A DNA stretch of 64,000 bases. Origin: GCA-020352575 sp964600365. Its GTDB lineage: Bacteria > Actinomycetota > Acidimicrobiia > Spongiisociales > JAENVV01. The DNA lies in the NCBI GenBank assembly GCA_964600365.1, contig CAZRJG010000003.1, positions 1 to 64,000 of the forward strand. Reading direction: 5' to 3'. Both the position numbers and the translations under genes were made by a program. A model generated the notes under the pieces. That model made no database searches. It had not been told where the DNA came from and was given only the letters and a program-made list of their open reading frames with translations. Below are positions 8,172-16,598 of this stretch, in pieces (the stretch's first letter is position 1; every line of letters begins with the position of its first letter).

Positions 8172-9346
8172 CAGGGAACCTCCACGATCAGCGCGTCGCC
8201 CTGCCCGCCGCCTCCGCACAGCGTGACGGCGCCGATGCCACCACCGCGCCGCCGGAGGACCGTGAGGAGGCTCACGACCAGCCGTGCACCCGTGGCGCCG
8301 ATTGGGTGTCCGAGGGCGACGGCTCCCCCGTGCACGTTCACGACGTCTTCGGAGAGCCCGAGGGCCCGGGTGGCGTGGAGCGCGACGGCGGCGAATGCCT
8401 CGTTGATTTCCACCGCGGCGAGGTCGGAGAGCGAGAGGTCGGTGCGGTCGAGGGCGACGAGAAGGGATTCGACCGGGCGGTCATGGAGGGTGGCGTCGGG
8501 CCCGCCGGCCTGTCCCCAGGCGAGGATGCGGGCGAGTGGCTCGATGCCCTGTGCCGCTGCGGCGTCCTCGGACATGGCCACCACGGCCGCTGCGCCGTCG
8601 GAGATCTGGGAGGCGTTGCCCGCGGTGATGGTGCCCGAGGAGGTGAAGGCCGGGCGAAGTCCTCCGAGTGACTCGGCGGTCACGCCCTCGCGCATCCCCT
8701 CATCGACGGCCACGGTGACGGGATCACCCTTGCGCTGGGGGATCGTGAGGGGAGCGATCTCCTCGGCGAAGGCGCCCGACGAGGTGGCGGCGAGCGCTCG
8801 CGCATGGCTTCGCGCGCTCCAGGCATCCTGTTCCTCGCGGCCGATCGACAACTCGGTGTTCTTATGGTCGGAGGACTCACCCATCGTGCAGTGGTCGAAG
8901 GCGCAGTAGAGGCCGTCGTGCTGGAGCACGTCGACGAGCTCGGTGTCCCCGAGCCGTGCCCCCCAGCGCGCCGCACGCGCCACGTAGGGAGCGTTGCTCA
9001 TGGACTCCATCCCGCCGGCGACGATGGTGGTGGCGTCACCGACGCGGATCGCCCGGTCGGCCAGCCCGATGGCGGCGAGTCCCGAGAGGCAGACCTTGTT
9101 GATGGTGGTCGAGGGGGTGGTCATCGGCAGGCCCGCGCGGGTGGCTGCCTGGAGGGCGGTGATCTGGCCCTCGCCGGCCTGGAGCACCTGCCCCATGAGC
9201 ACCTCGTCCACCGAGGTGGGATCGATGCCGGACCGCTCCATCGCGGCCCCGATGGCGTGGGCGCCGAGTTGGACCGCCCGGAGGGGTGCGAGGCTCCCCC
9301 CGAAGGTTCCGATGGGTGTGCGAGCTGCGCCAACGATCACAGTCAT
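8171..9346 (-). CDS. Acetyl-CoA acetyltransferase (thiolase)
   Basis: 391 residues, the standard thiolase length. The acyl-enzyme cysteine is Cys86 in NKVCLSGL; the C-terminal catalytic motifs NEAFA, GHPIGATGAR and CGGGGQGDA are all present, so the enzyme should be active. It catalyses reversible condensation or thiolysis of acyl-CoA; acetyl-CoA acetyltransferase (biosynthetic type) is the best subfamily guess. TAGGCT on the minus strand (9355-9360) lies 8 nt upstream of ATG 9346, selecting this start over an upstream in-frame ATG at 9445. First gene of the operon with glpX and the ROK kinase. Confidence 0.92.
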   Translation of the reverse strand: MTVIVGAARTPIGTFGGSLAPLRAVQLGAHAIGAAMERSGIDPTSVDEVLMGQVLQAGEGQITALQAATRAGLPMTTPSTTINKVCLSGLAAIGLADRAIRVGDATTIVAGGMESMSNAPYVARAARWGARLGDTELVDVLQHDGLYCAFDHCTMGESSDHKNTELSIGREEQDAWSARSHARALAATSSGAFAEEIAPLTIPQRKGDPVTVAVDEGMREGVTAESLGGLRPAFTSSGTITAGNASQISDGAAAVVAMSEDAAAAQGIEPLARILAWGQAGGPDATLHDRPVESLLVALDRTDLSLSDLAAVEINEAFAAVALHATRALGLSEDVVNVHGGAVALGHPIGATGARLVVSLLTVLRRRGGGIGAVTLCGGGGQGDALIVEVP

Positions 9347-9420
9347 GGCAGGCAAGCCTAGGGGGTGGAAGACGCTCGGCAACGTGCCGACGCGCCGTGC
9401 CGGGCCAACTGCGTGGGGTG

Positions 9421-9693
9421 ATGCGTATGACATGTTCTCGCCCACTCACCCGGGGCGCTCACCGTGGTCGTGGCCGGGGTGCTGCCCGTGGGTCTTGCTG
9501 CTTGTTCAGGAGAGGAGACGAAGACCTTCGGCGCCGTTGCGTCGTCGGGGTCTCCCGTTGCACACGGGCCATCACGACGTAGGTCGAGATCGGCTGGGAG
9601 CAGGGCATCGACCTTGTCGTCCTCGCCCCCGGGTGGGAGTCGGTGGACGACCTCCCGACGCAACTGGCGAGCCAGGCGGCCGTCTCCCCGTAG
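9421..9693 (+). pseudogene. Decayed lipoprotein gene
   Basis: No intact ORF, but fragments in two frames read as one lipoprotein. Frame 1 from 9421 gives MRMTCSRPLTRG; frame 2 from about 9458 continues LTVVVAGVLPVGLAAC then SGEETKTFGAVASSG, a convincing signal peptide with an LAAC lipobox; frame 1 resumes at 9583 with GWEQGIDLVVLAPGWES and ends at a TAG at 9691. At least two frame changes and an internal deletion are needed, because the whole is only about 90 codons. The product family cannot be named. The rest of the 352-nt stretch between the thiolase start and 9699 shows nothing else convincing. Confidence 0.5.
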
Positions 9694-9698
9694 GCCGA

Positions 9699-9914
9699 TC
9701 AGCGGCTGAACGGGAGTGGGCTCCGGGGATTGCTCTCCCCGTGCCACTCTGCGCACCAGCGGGCTTGCATCATCCAGCGGGGGAGCGTGGGTGGGGGCGG
9801 CTCGGTGGCGGCTGCGGCTGACTCCTCCTCGAGCAGGCGCTCCACCGCGGCGGCGACCGCCGCAACCATGTGCGGATCTGCCCCGCCCTGGATGGAGATG
9901 CCCTGTGCACGCAT
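9699..9914 (-). CDS. Small protein, possibly acyl-CoA carboxylase epsilon-like
   Basis: 71 residues: a short glycine turn (ISIQGGADPH), one amphipathic Ala/Glu-rich helix (about 16-37), a proline-rich segment and a Trp-containing tail (PRWMMQARWCAEW). This plan is like the tiny epsilon or OadG-like accessory subunits encoded near actinobacterial acyl-CoA carboxylases, and the neighbour 52 nt away is methylmalonyl-CoA epimerase, the next step of the propionyl-CoA pathway. No carboxylase alpha or beta subunit is in the window. Similarity is only by pattern, so the function is tentative; the last ~10 residues look low-complexity and may reflect a shifted stop. Confidence 0.4.
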   Translation of the reverse strand: MRAQGISIQGGADPHMVAAVAAAVERLLEEESAAAATEPPPPTLPRWMMQARWCAEWHGESNPRSPLPFSR

Positions 9915-9966
9915 GGGGGTTGGACGGCCAAGGGGTTGCAGGGGTTACGTCGCGTACGCTGACCGC

Positions 9967-10377
9967 ATGAAGCCCTACAACCTGGACCACGTGGCGATCG
10001 CCGTCCACGACCTCGATGCCGCCCTCGACGAGTACGCCCGCCTCTACGGGATCGTGCCGCTGCACCGGGAGGTGGTCGAGGAGCAGGGCGTCGAGGAGGC
10101 GATGCTCGCGGTCGGTGGCTCGTTCATCCAGCTCCTGCAACCGCTCGCGGCCGACACGCCCGTCGGCCAGTTCCTCGCCCGGAAGGGCGAAGGCCTCCAC
10201 CACGTCGCGCTCGCCGTCGACGACATCGAGGGGGCGCTCGGGCACCTCCGCGCCGAGGGGGCCCGTCTCATCGACGAGGAACCGAGGATCGGCGGCCGCG
10301 GGACGCGCATCGCGTTCGTCCACCCGAAGCAGACGACCGGCACCCTCATCGAGCTCGTCGAGCCACCCGAGGACTGA
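9967..10377 (+). CDS. mce: Methylmalonyl-CoA epimerase
   Basis: 136 residues with two VOC/glyoxalase-fold beta-alpha repeats: YNLDHVAIAVHDLDAAL at the N-terminus and GLHHVALAVDDIEGAL at about 79-94, each providing a metal His, with ending Glu in LIELVEP. Interconverts (S)- and (R)-methylmalonyl-CoA between propionyl-CoA carboxylase and the mutase. TACGCT at 9955-9960 lies 6 nt upstream of ATG 9967, so longer in-frame starts from 9730 are rejected. Convergent with murJ; the stops are only a few bases apart (10377 and 10382). Confidence 0.92.
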   Translation: MKPYNLDHVAIAVHDLDAALDEYARLYGIVPLHREVVEEQGVEEAMLAVGGSFIQLLQPLAADTPVGQFLARKGEGLHHVALAVDDIEGALGHLRAEGARLIDEEPRIGGRGTRIAFVHPKQTTGTLIELVEPPED

Positions 10378-10381
10378 GCAC

Positions 10382-11959
10382 TCAGGCCACGGGCCTGCCG
10401 AGGACTCGGCCGACGAGCCCTCGCACCTCTGGAACGCCCATCGTCCAGAGGGCCGCCCCGTAGACGACCGGCACCACCACCGCGCCGGCGCCGACCCCGG
10501 CGAGCGCCTGGGCGAGTGAGTTCCCCGGTGCTCCGACGATCGCGTCGACCGCCCACCACCCGCCTGCGCCGGCGAGTGCCGTTGCGCCGACCACCCGGCT
10601 CACGGCTCGGCCCACCTCCGGCCAGCCACCGTGGCGGTGGAACCACACGACGCCGAGGGCGACCGTGTAGATCGCAATGGCGATCGTCGAGGCGAGGGCG
10701 ATCCCGGATGCCCCCAGCACGTCGTCGAGACCGAAATACAGGGGGAGCGCAAGCACCGTCGCCACGGTCCCGACCACCACGGGGACCCACATCCTGCGAT
10801 GGGCGTAGAAGGCCCTGCCGAGGAGCTGGTGGCCGCCCCAGAGCGGGATGGCGAGGGCGTACCAGACGAGGGCGGTGGCGGTCGCGATCGTCGCCTCGGT
10901 GCCGAACGCCCCACGCTGGTACACGATCTCGACAGCTGGTTGCGAGGCGGCGAGGACGGCCGCGGTCGCAAGGCCTCCGAACAGCACGACACCCCGGAGC
11001 GATCGGGTGAGCGTCGCCTCCATTTCGTCGAAGGCACCTTCGGCGACGAGCCGGGCGAGCGTCGGGTAGGCGGCAACGCCTGCAGCCTGCGCGATGAGCC
11101 CCACGGGGACCATCACGAGGTTCCGAGCGAGGCCGAGCGTGGCGATCGTGCCCTCGGGCCCAAACTGGCCTGCCACCCGGACGAACTGCTCGTCGAGGAT
11201 GGCGACGGACTGCCCGAGCATGAGCGGCAGGGCCATCACGAGGTAGGCGCCGAGGGCGGGGGTCCACACCGGGCCGCCCACCCAGCGGAGGCCGGCGCGA
11301 CGCGCGCCCCACGCCTGCAGTCCGAAGTTGCCCGCGATCGCCCCGGCGAGTGCCCCCCAGAGGAACCCCGCAGGTCCGTCGATGCCGAGGGCCCACCAGG
11401 AGAGGCCGCCGCAGATGATCCCGAGGTTGTAGACGACAGGGGCAAGTGATGGGATGAGGAATCGGTCGCGGGCGTACTGGACCCCCATGAGGAGTGAGCC
11501 GAGCATGAAGAAGAACTGGGCCGGGAGCACGATCCGCATGAGGGAGGCCAATTCGTCGAGCGACTCGCCGGTGATCGAGGGTGATGCGTCGCCGACGAGG
11601 GAGGGGAGTCGATCGAAGATCCACGAGACGATCGTGGGCGCGAACACCCATGTCACCACCGTGAACACGGCCATGACGGTTGCGACGGCCCTGGCGATGC
11701 TCGAGAAGGCGGCCCACGCCCCTTCCTCGTCGTCGACGGCCATGCGCTCGGAGAGGATCGGGATGAAGGTGATGGAGAGGTACCCGCCTGCCATGAGGTA
11801 GAAGAGCAGGTCGGGGATCACGAACGCCGCTTGGTAGAGGTCGCCCGACGTGGTGTCGCCCAGGAGTGCCGCGACGGCGACGTTGCGCAGCAGGCCGAGG
11901 AGCCGGGAGGCGAGGATCCCCGCCGAGACGACGAGCGCCGCTTTCCCGATGCGGCTCAT
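10382..11959 (-). CDS. murJ: MurJ/MviN-type lipid II flippase
   Basis: 525 residues, about 14 predicted membrane segments. The N-terminus, ALVVSAGILASRLLGLLRNV, is the signature of the MviN/MurJ branch of the MOP flippase superfamily, with further conserved AFVIPDLLFYLMAGGYLS. It would flip the undecaprenyl-linked peptidoglycan precursor across the membrane. It lacks the long C-terminal pseudokinase extension seen in mycobacterial MviN. Start overlaps the stop of the PHP gene (ATGA), so the two are coupled. Many actinobacteria encode several MurJ-like paralogues, so the precise substrate is less certain than the fold. Confidence 0.88.
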   Translation of the reverse strand: MSRIGKAALVVSAGILASRLLGLLRNVAVAALLGDTTSGDLYQAAFVIPDLLFYLMAGGYLSITFIPILSERMAVDDEEGAWAAFSSIARAVATVMAVFTVVTWVFAPTIVSWIFDRLPSLVGDASPSITGESLDELASLMRIVLPAQFFFMLGSLLMGVQYARDRFLIPSLAPVVYNLGIICGGLSWWALGIDGPAGFLWGALAGAIAGNFGLQAWGARRAGLRWVGGPVWTPALGAYLVMALPLMLGQSVAILDEQFVRVAGQFGPEGTIATLGLARNLVMVPVGLIAQAAGVAAYPTLARLVAEGAFDEMEATLTRSLRGVVLFGGLATAAVLAASQPAVEIVYQRGAFGTEATIATATALVWYALAIPLWGGHQLLGRAFYAHRRMWVPVVVGTVATVLALPLYFGLDDVLGASGIALASTIAIAIYTVALGVVWFHRHGGWPEVGRAVSRVVGATALAGAGGWWAVDAIVGAPGNSLAQALAGVGAGAVVVPVVYGAALWTMGVPEVRGLVGRVLGRPVA

Positions 11960-12789
11960 GCGGAGTGGGCCCTCAGGTCCTCCAGCACCGACTCGGGCAC
12001 GTGCACGTCGCCGTCGATCCCTCGACCGAGTTGGATGTGCGGCTTGTACCTGCCGTGGTAGTCGGAGCCACCGGATGCGACGAGGCCGAGCCGATCGGCG
12101 AGTTCGCCGTATTGTGCCCTCCGGTCCCGGTCGAATCCGGGGTAGAGGACCTCCATGCCCACGAGGCCCAGGTCGCGGAGCCTCCCGAGGAAACCGAGGA
12201 GGGACGCTTCGCCGAGTTGGGGGGTGTGGGGGTGTGCGAGCACCGGGACCGCTCCCGACTGCCTGGCGAGGGGGATTGCCTCTTCGATCGTGAAGGTCTC
12301 CCGGGGGACGTAGGCGGCTCCCCCTGCAGCGAGGAACCGTTCGAAGGCCTCCTGGGGGGAGCCGGTCACCCCTTTCCGGATGAGCACGGCGGCGAAATGG
12401 GGGCGTCCGACGACCCCTGCCCCCGCCTCTTCCTCGACCTCCTCGAGGGTGATGTCGATCCCGAGTTCCACCAGCCGTTCCACCATGCGGGCGTTGCGGG
12501 TCTCTCGGCCCTCACGGACGGCGGCGAGGCGGTCCTGGAGCGGACCCGGGCCCGGCCCGAGGAAGAGCACGACGAGGTGTGTGCCCCTGCCGCACGACAC
12601 CTCGACCCCCGGGATGAGTTCGATACCCGCGCGGGCAGCCGCAGCGCGTGCCTCGGGAATCCCCTGTTGGGTGTCGTGGTCGGTGAGGGCGATCGCCGAG
12701 AGGGACGCCGCCGATGCGATCTCGATCAGTTCGGTCGGGCTGTCGGACCCGTCGGAGATCCGGCTGTGCGTGTGGAGGTCGACCGCCAT
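11956..12789 (-). CDS. PHP-domain phosphoesterase
   Basis: 277 residues. The PHP motif I AVDLHTHSRISDG, the motif II LTDHD (about residue 40) and EVSCGRGTHLVVL (about 70) supply the His/Asp/Glu metal ligands of the PHP superfamily; AHPHTPQLG and GGSDYHG follow later. Length and motif order match the RNase AM / 3',5'-nucleoside bisphosphate phosphatase group (E. coli YciV type), which degrades short 5'-phosphorylated RNA or pAp. Start ATG 12789 has TACCCT (minus strand, 12797-12802) 7 nt upstream, so an upstream in-frame ATG at 12834 is rejected. Coupled to murJ. Confidence 0.85.
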   Translation of the reverse strand: MAVDLHTHSRISDGSDSPTELIEIASAASLSAIALTDHDTQQGIPEARAAAARAGIELIPGVEVSCGRGTHLVVLFLGPGPGPLQDRLAAVREGRETRNARMVERLVELGIDITLEEVEEEAGAGVVGRPHFAAVLIRKGVTGSPQEAFERFLAAGGAAYVPRETFTIEEAIPLARQSGAVPVLAHPHTPQLGEASLLGFLGRLRDLGLVGMEVLYPGFDRDRRAQYGELADRLGLVASGGSDYHGRYKPHIQLGRGIDGDVHVPESVLEDLRAHSA

Positions 12790-12796
12790 CTGCAGG

Positions 12797-12802
12797 AGGG
12801 TA
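12797..12802 (-). promoter_or_regulatory. -10 element (TACCCT) of the PHP gene
   Basis: Minus-strand TACCCT ends 7 nt before ATG 12789, the spacing seen repeatedly in this window for leaderless transcripts. It decides the start codon of the PHP phosphoesterase. Confidence 0.5.
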
Positions 12803-12873
12803 TCGGTCGATGTCGCGTGTCTCGTGCTCCCCACCCCTCCCTACACTTCCGCCTCGAGATCCCCGGGAGGCCC

Positions 12874-14094
12874 ATGCCACTCGTCGTCCAGAAGTTCGGT
12901 GGGACGTCGGTCGCCGACGCTGCCCGCATGCAACGCGTCGCTGCGCGGGTCGCGGCGACGCGGCGCGCCGGGAACGAGGTCGTGGTCGTGGTCTCGGCGA
13001 TGGGGAAGACGACCGACGACCTCATCGCGCTCGCCGCCCAACTCAACAACGATCCTCCGGCCCGTGAGATGGACATGCTCCTCACCGCGGGCGAGCGGAT
13101 CTCGATGGCCCTCCTCGCCATGGCGCTCGATGCCGAGGGCGTCGATGCGGTCTCCTTCACCGGATCCCAGGCCGGGATCCTCACCGACACCGAGCATGGC
13201 GCCGCCAAGATCACGGCGATCACCGGTGAGCGTGTGCGGTCGGCGCTCGACGAGGGAACGGTCGTCATCGTGGCCGGCTTCCAGGGCGTCTCACCTGAGA
13301 CGAAAGAGGTTACGACGCTCGGGCGTGGGGGTTCGGATGCCTCGGCCGTCGCCCTCGCAGCGGCGCTCGGCGCCGACGCGTGCGAGATCTTCACCGACGT
13401 CGACGGGGTGTACACCGCCGATCCCCGGGTCGTGCCGTCGGCACGAAAACTCGACGACGTCACGTTCGAGGAGATGCTGGAATTGGCCGCGCACGGCTCG
13501 CGGGTCCTCATGGCCCGCTCCGTGGAGTTCGGTCGGCGGTTCGGCATCCCCATCCACGTCCGATCATCCTTCAACGACCAGCCCGGCACGTGGGTCAAGG
13601 AGACGACCATGGAACAGGCAATCATCAGTGGCATCGCCCACGACACCTCCGAGGCGAAGGTGACGGTCATCGACGTCCCCGACACGCCCGGCGTCGCGGC
13701 GGACCTGTTCGAGCTCCTCGCCGACGAGTCGGTGAACGTGGACATGATCGTGCAGAACGTCTCCTCCGAGGGGCGCACGGACATCTCCTTCACTGTCCCC
13801 CAGGAGGCGCTCCCCGTCGCCGAGCGCGTCGCCGCCCGGGCCCAAGAGCGATTGGGCGCTGCATCGGTGAGCGTGGACGCCGGCATCGCCAAGGTCTCGC
13901 TCGTGGGTGCCGGGATGAAGACCGAGCCGGGCATCGCTGCACGGCTCTTCCGTGCACTGGCCACAGCCGACATCAACATCGAGATGATCTCCACATCGAC
14001 CATTCGGGTCTCGGTGGTGGTCGACGAGGGGGATGCCGCGGCCGCCGTGCGGGTGCTCGCAGAGGAGTTCGACCTCACCGAGGAACTGGCATGA
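12874..14094 (+). CDS. lysC: Aspartate kinase
   Basis: 406 residues. KFGGTSVAD at the N-terminus is the aspartokinase nucleotide-binding signature; VVSAMGKTTDDL and TLGRGGSDASAVALA complete the kinase domain, and two C-terminal ACT domains (about 265-400) provide lysine/threonine feedback control. Catalyses the first step of lysine, methionine and threonine synthesis. A good Shine-Dalgarno (GGGAGG, 12865-12870) precedes ATG 12874. An internal ATG at 13609 (MEQAIISGIAHD) lies where Bacillus and Corynebacterium aspartokinases start a separate regulatory beta subunit. Overlaps asd by ATGA. Confidence 0.96.
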   Translation: MPLVVQKFGGTSVADAARMQRVAARVAATRRAGNEVVVVVSAMGKTTDDLIALAAQLNNDPPAREMDMLLTAGERISMALLAMALDAEGVDAVSFTGSQAGILTDTEHGAAKITAITGERVRSALDEGTVVIVAGFQGVSPETKEVTTLGRGGSDASAVALAAALGADACEIFTDVDGVYTADPRVVPSARKLDDVTFEEMLELAAHGSRVLMARSVEFGRRFGIPIHVRSSFNDQPGTWVKETTMEQAIISGIAHDTSEAKVTVIDVPDTPGVAADLFELLADESVNVDMIVQNVSSEGRTDISFTVPQEALPVAERVAARAQERLGAASVSVDAGIAKVSLVGAGMKTEPGIAARLFRALATADINIEMISTSTIRVSVVVDEGDAAAAVRVLAEEFDLTEELA

Positions 14095-15104
14095 CCTCCG
14101 TCGCGGTGGTCGGCGCCACGGGTGCGGTGGGTCGCGCGGTCCTCTCGATCCTCGAGGAGCGGTCCTTCCCGGTGACGTCCCTCCGGCTCATGGCCTCGGC
14201 GCGGTCCGCGGGCTCGAGCGTCTCGACTCCGTGGGGTGACGTCACCGTCGAGGACCTGGCCACGGCGGACCCCTCGGGCATCGAGATCGCGATCTTCTCC
14301 GCCGGCGGCGGCCGCTCGAAGGAACACGCGCCCCGGTTCGCCGAGGCGGGAGCCGTCGTGATCGACAACTCGTCCGCCTTCCGCATGGAGGACACCGTGC
14401 CGCTCGTCGTGGCAGGTGTGAACGACCATGCGGTCGCCGGACATCGGGGCATCATCGCCAACCCGAACTGCACCACGATGACGGCCCTGATGGCGATCGC
14501 CCCGCTCCATCGTGCCGCCGGGCTCCGTGCGATGCATGCCTCGTCCTATCAGGCGGTGTCGGGCTCCGGGAAGACGGGCACCGACGAACTCTCCCGACAG
14601 GTGAAGTGGTTCCAGCAGCACGAGGACGCCCTCGTCGATGGAGGGTGGGAGGACCCGGGCGGCTCGCTCTACCCCCGTCCCATAGGCTTCAACGTGATCC
14701 CGATCATCGGCGATGCCGAACCGTTCGGATACACCGACGAGGAGATGAAGCTCCAGAACGAGACCCGGAAGATCCTCGAGGCACCGCATGTGTCCGTGGA
14801 GACGACGTGCGTCCGGGTTCCGGTGATGGTGGGCCATGGCACGTCGGCGTACCTCTGGTTCGACCGCCCGGTCTCACCGGGGGAGGCCGTTGAGCTCATC
14901 GACGCCGCCGCCGGGGCGAAGGTGTGGCGGGAAGGCGTCCCGACGCCCCTCGACGCAGCGGGGATCGACGACACGCTCGTTGGGCGGATCCGCCCCACCC
15001 TCGACGGCACGGGGGGCCTTGCGCTCTGGGCCGTGGGGGACAACCTCCGCAAGGGAGCGGCGCTGAACACCGTGCAGATCGCAGAGTTGGTCGTCGGGGG
15101 CTGA
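14091..15104 (+). CDS. asd: Aspartate-semialdehyde dehydrogenase
   Basis: 337 residues. Rossmann NADP site VAVVGATGAVGRAVLSIL at the N-terminus; the catalytic cysteine lies in NPNCTTM (about residue 126); the conserved SYQAVSGSG and a late RVPVMVGH-type His segment are present. Reduces aspartyl phosphate to aspartate semialdehyde, directly after LysC, with which it overlaps by 4 nt (ATGA). The pair forms the standard lysC-asd operon of actinobacteria. Confidence 0.96.
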   Translation: MTSVAVVGATGAVGRAVLSILEERSFPVTSLRLMASARSAGSSVSTPWGDVTVEDLATADPSGIEIAIFSAGGGRSKEHAPRFAEAGAVVIDNSSAFRMEDTVPLVVAGVNDHAVAGHRGIIANPNCTTMTALMAIAPLHRAAGLRAMHASSYQAVSGSGKTGTDELSRQVKWFQQHEDALVDGGWEDPGGSLYPRPIGFNVIPIIGDAEPFGYTDEEMKLQNETRKILEAPHVSVETTCVRVPVMVGHGTSAYLWFDRPVSPGEAVELIDAAAGAKVWREGVPTPLDAAGIDDTLVGRIRPTLDGTGGLALWAVGDNLRKGAALNTVQIAELVVGG

Positions 15105-15113
15105 CCCGTTCCG

Positions 15114-15572
15114 TCACCCGCCGAGCGTGGCGATGTGGCGTTCGACCGAAGTGATCCACTCGGACGGGAGCCCCGCGTCGCGGGCGCCTCGGAGCAAAGT
15201 CTCGGCATAGGCCCGGGACGGAGCGGCCTCGGGGAGGTGGCGATCCACCACCTCGTAGGTGAGTGCCCGCACGGGTCCGCCGCTCGTCTCCACGTCCACC
15301 AGGAGTCGCCGGTAGTGCGCCGGGGATCCCTCACAGGCATCGAGGCCCGCGACGTCCTCGTGGTGTACCTCGAAGAGCGCGCCCCAGGTGTGCCGGCCGG
15401 GGGCGGGGAGCAGGTCGGCTGCGCGATCCCCCCAGCGCGTCGAACGTCGGGTGAACGCGAGGCGGCGGTCGGGGACGGTTCCGATTCCGGCACGCCGTGC
15501 CGAGGGTGCCCACTGCTGTAGCTTCCCCTCGACGTCGAGGTTCGAGCCATAGGCGAAGTAGTGGACCCTCAC
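15114..15572 (-). CDS. Gamma-glutamylcyclotransferase-like protein
   Basis: 152 residues from GTG 15572. The N-terminal YFAYGSNLD is the glycine loop of the gamma-glutamylcyclotransferase (GGCT/AIG2/Butirosin BtrG) fold, and a catalytic-type Glu lies in LDACEGSPAHYRR (about residue 80). Members cyclise gamma-glutamyl amines to 5-oxoproline or act on related amides; the substrate here is unknown. The GTG overlaps the stop of the upstream gene (GTGA). Convergent with asd, with only 9 nt between stops. Confidence 0.8.
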   Translation of the reverse strand: MRVHYFAYGSNLDVEGKLQQWAPSARRAGIGTVPDRRLAFTRRSTRWGDRAADLLPAPGRHTWGALFEVHHEDVAGLDACEGSPAHYRRLLVDVETSGGPVRALTYEVVDRHLPEAAPSRAYAETLLRGARDAGLPSEWITSVERHIATLGG

Positions 15573-16006
15573 CCGGGGAGATCTCCTCTGCGCCTGAGCT
15601 CTTCGAGGAGTGCATCGGATCCGTAGCGCATGAGCCCCGGCTCCCAGGGGAGCTGGTCGAGAGGTGCATCGGCATGGAGCAATTCGACGGCTGCGTCGCG
15701 CAGCGTCCTTGCCCACGCCCTGCCCTCTGCTTCCCCTTCGACCGAGAGGGTGGCGTCGGCGTTCACGGTGAACATCCGCACGACGGGGATGGGGTTGGCT
15801 CGCGATCCCTTCTCGCCGTACACAAGGAGCAGTCCACCTGCGGGGAGGTCCTGGATCCCGCCGACGGCCACGAACTCGCCCTCGAACGCCCACCCGGTGG
15901 AGAGGGATTCGTCGACGTTCGCCACCACCTTCGCCCATGACTTGAGCCGCTGGTCGCCCACCCATGGCACCTCGACGGCGACGAGCGGGGGAGGGAGCGG
16001 CGTCAT
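15569..16006 (-). CDS. Hypothetical protein
   Basis: 145 residues, family not recognised. Mixed beta/alpha composition with no signal peptide or membrane span; starts MTPLPPPLVAVEVPWVGDQR and has an internal GGLLLVYGEKGSRANPIP segment that looks like a beta-hairpin with a nucleotide- or phosphate-friendly loop, but no named motif. TACCGT on the minus strand (16014-16019) lies 7 nt upstream of ATG 16006, which picks this start over an upstream ATG at 16036. It overlaps the downstream cyclotransferase gene by 4 nt and is probably co-expressed. Confidence 0.65.
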   Translation of the reverse strand: MTPLPPPLVAVEVPWVGDQRLKSWAKVVANVDESLSTGWAFEGEFVAVGGIQDLPAGGLLLVYGEKGSRANPIPVVRMFTVNADATLSVEGEAEGRAWARTLRDAAVELLHADAPLDQLPWEPGLMRYGSDALLEELRRRGDLPG

Positions 16007-16066
16007 GCCCCGCACGGTACGACCGACGACCCGCAACCGGCAACCACCCCGGTCCGAACCCCCGGT

Positions 16067-16519
16067 TCAGTCGAGTTGGGAGACCAGCGTCCGCGCCGTG
16101 CGGCGGCACATGTCGACGACGAGCGCGAACCCGGCCTCTCCGCCGTAGTAGGGATCGGGGACCTCCCCGGGACCCTCGGGATCGAAGTCGCGGAAGAGCC
16201 TGAGCTCGGCACGGGCGTCCGGGGGAGCCATCTCCTCGAGGTCCTCGAGGTTCCGGCGGTCCATGGCGAGGATGAGGTCGAATCGTTGGAAGTCGTCGGG
16301 CGTGACCTGCCGTGCGACCGACTGGATCTCCAGGCCACGCTTCGACGCCGCGCGGCGCATGCGGGGGTCCGACGGTCCGCCGACGTGCCAGTCCCCGGTC
16401 CCGGCGGAGTCGACGTCGATGTCGACGTCCATCTCTGCCGCCGCCTCCCTGATCGCCGCCTCCGCCGTGGGCGAACGGCAGATGTTGCCGAGGCACACGG
16501 TGAGGATCCGTGTCGTCAT
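16067..16519 (-). CDS. Low-molecular-weight protein tyrosine phosphatase
   Basis: 150 residues, normal family length. The P-loop VCLGNICRSPTAE holds nucleophile Cys9 and Arg15 (C-x5-R-S), and the general acid lies in the DPYYGGEAGF loop near residue 120. Likely dephosphorylates protein tyrosine (or arginine) residues, as PtpA-type actinobacterial enzymes do. A TAGGCT -10 (minus strand, 16546-16551) precedes a probable ~20-nt leader; an upstream in-frame TTG at 16546 overlaps that element and is unlikely as the start. Single gene between the hypothetical protein and the acyl-CoA dehydrogenase. Confidence 0.9.
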   Translation of the reverse strand: MTTRILTVCLGNICRSPTAEAAIREAAAEMDVDIDVDSAGTGDWHVGGPSDPRMRRAASKRGLEIQSVARQVTPDDFQRFDLILAMDRRNLEDLEEMAPPDARAELRLFRDFDPEGPGEVPDPYYGGEAGFALVVDMCRRTARTLVSQLD

Positions 16520-16598
16520 CGAGTGCCAGGTCGTCCCATGCTCCAAGCCTAGGAATAGACCTCCGATCGTGGTGCTGGAACGGCCGTTGCCGACGGGA

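Noticed and set aside
12726..14837. 703-codon minus-strand frame
   Set aside because: Antisense to lysC-asd. Composition is Arg/Ser/Thr-rich shadow sequence.
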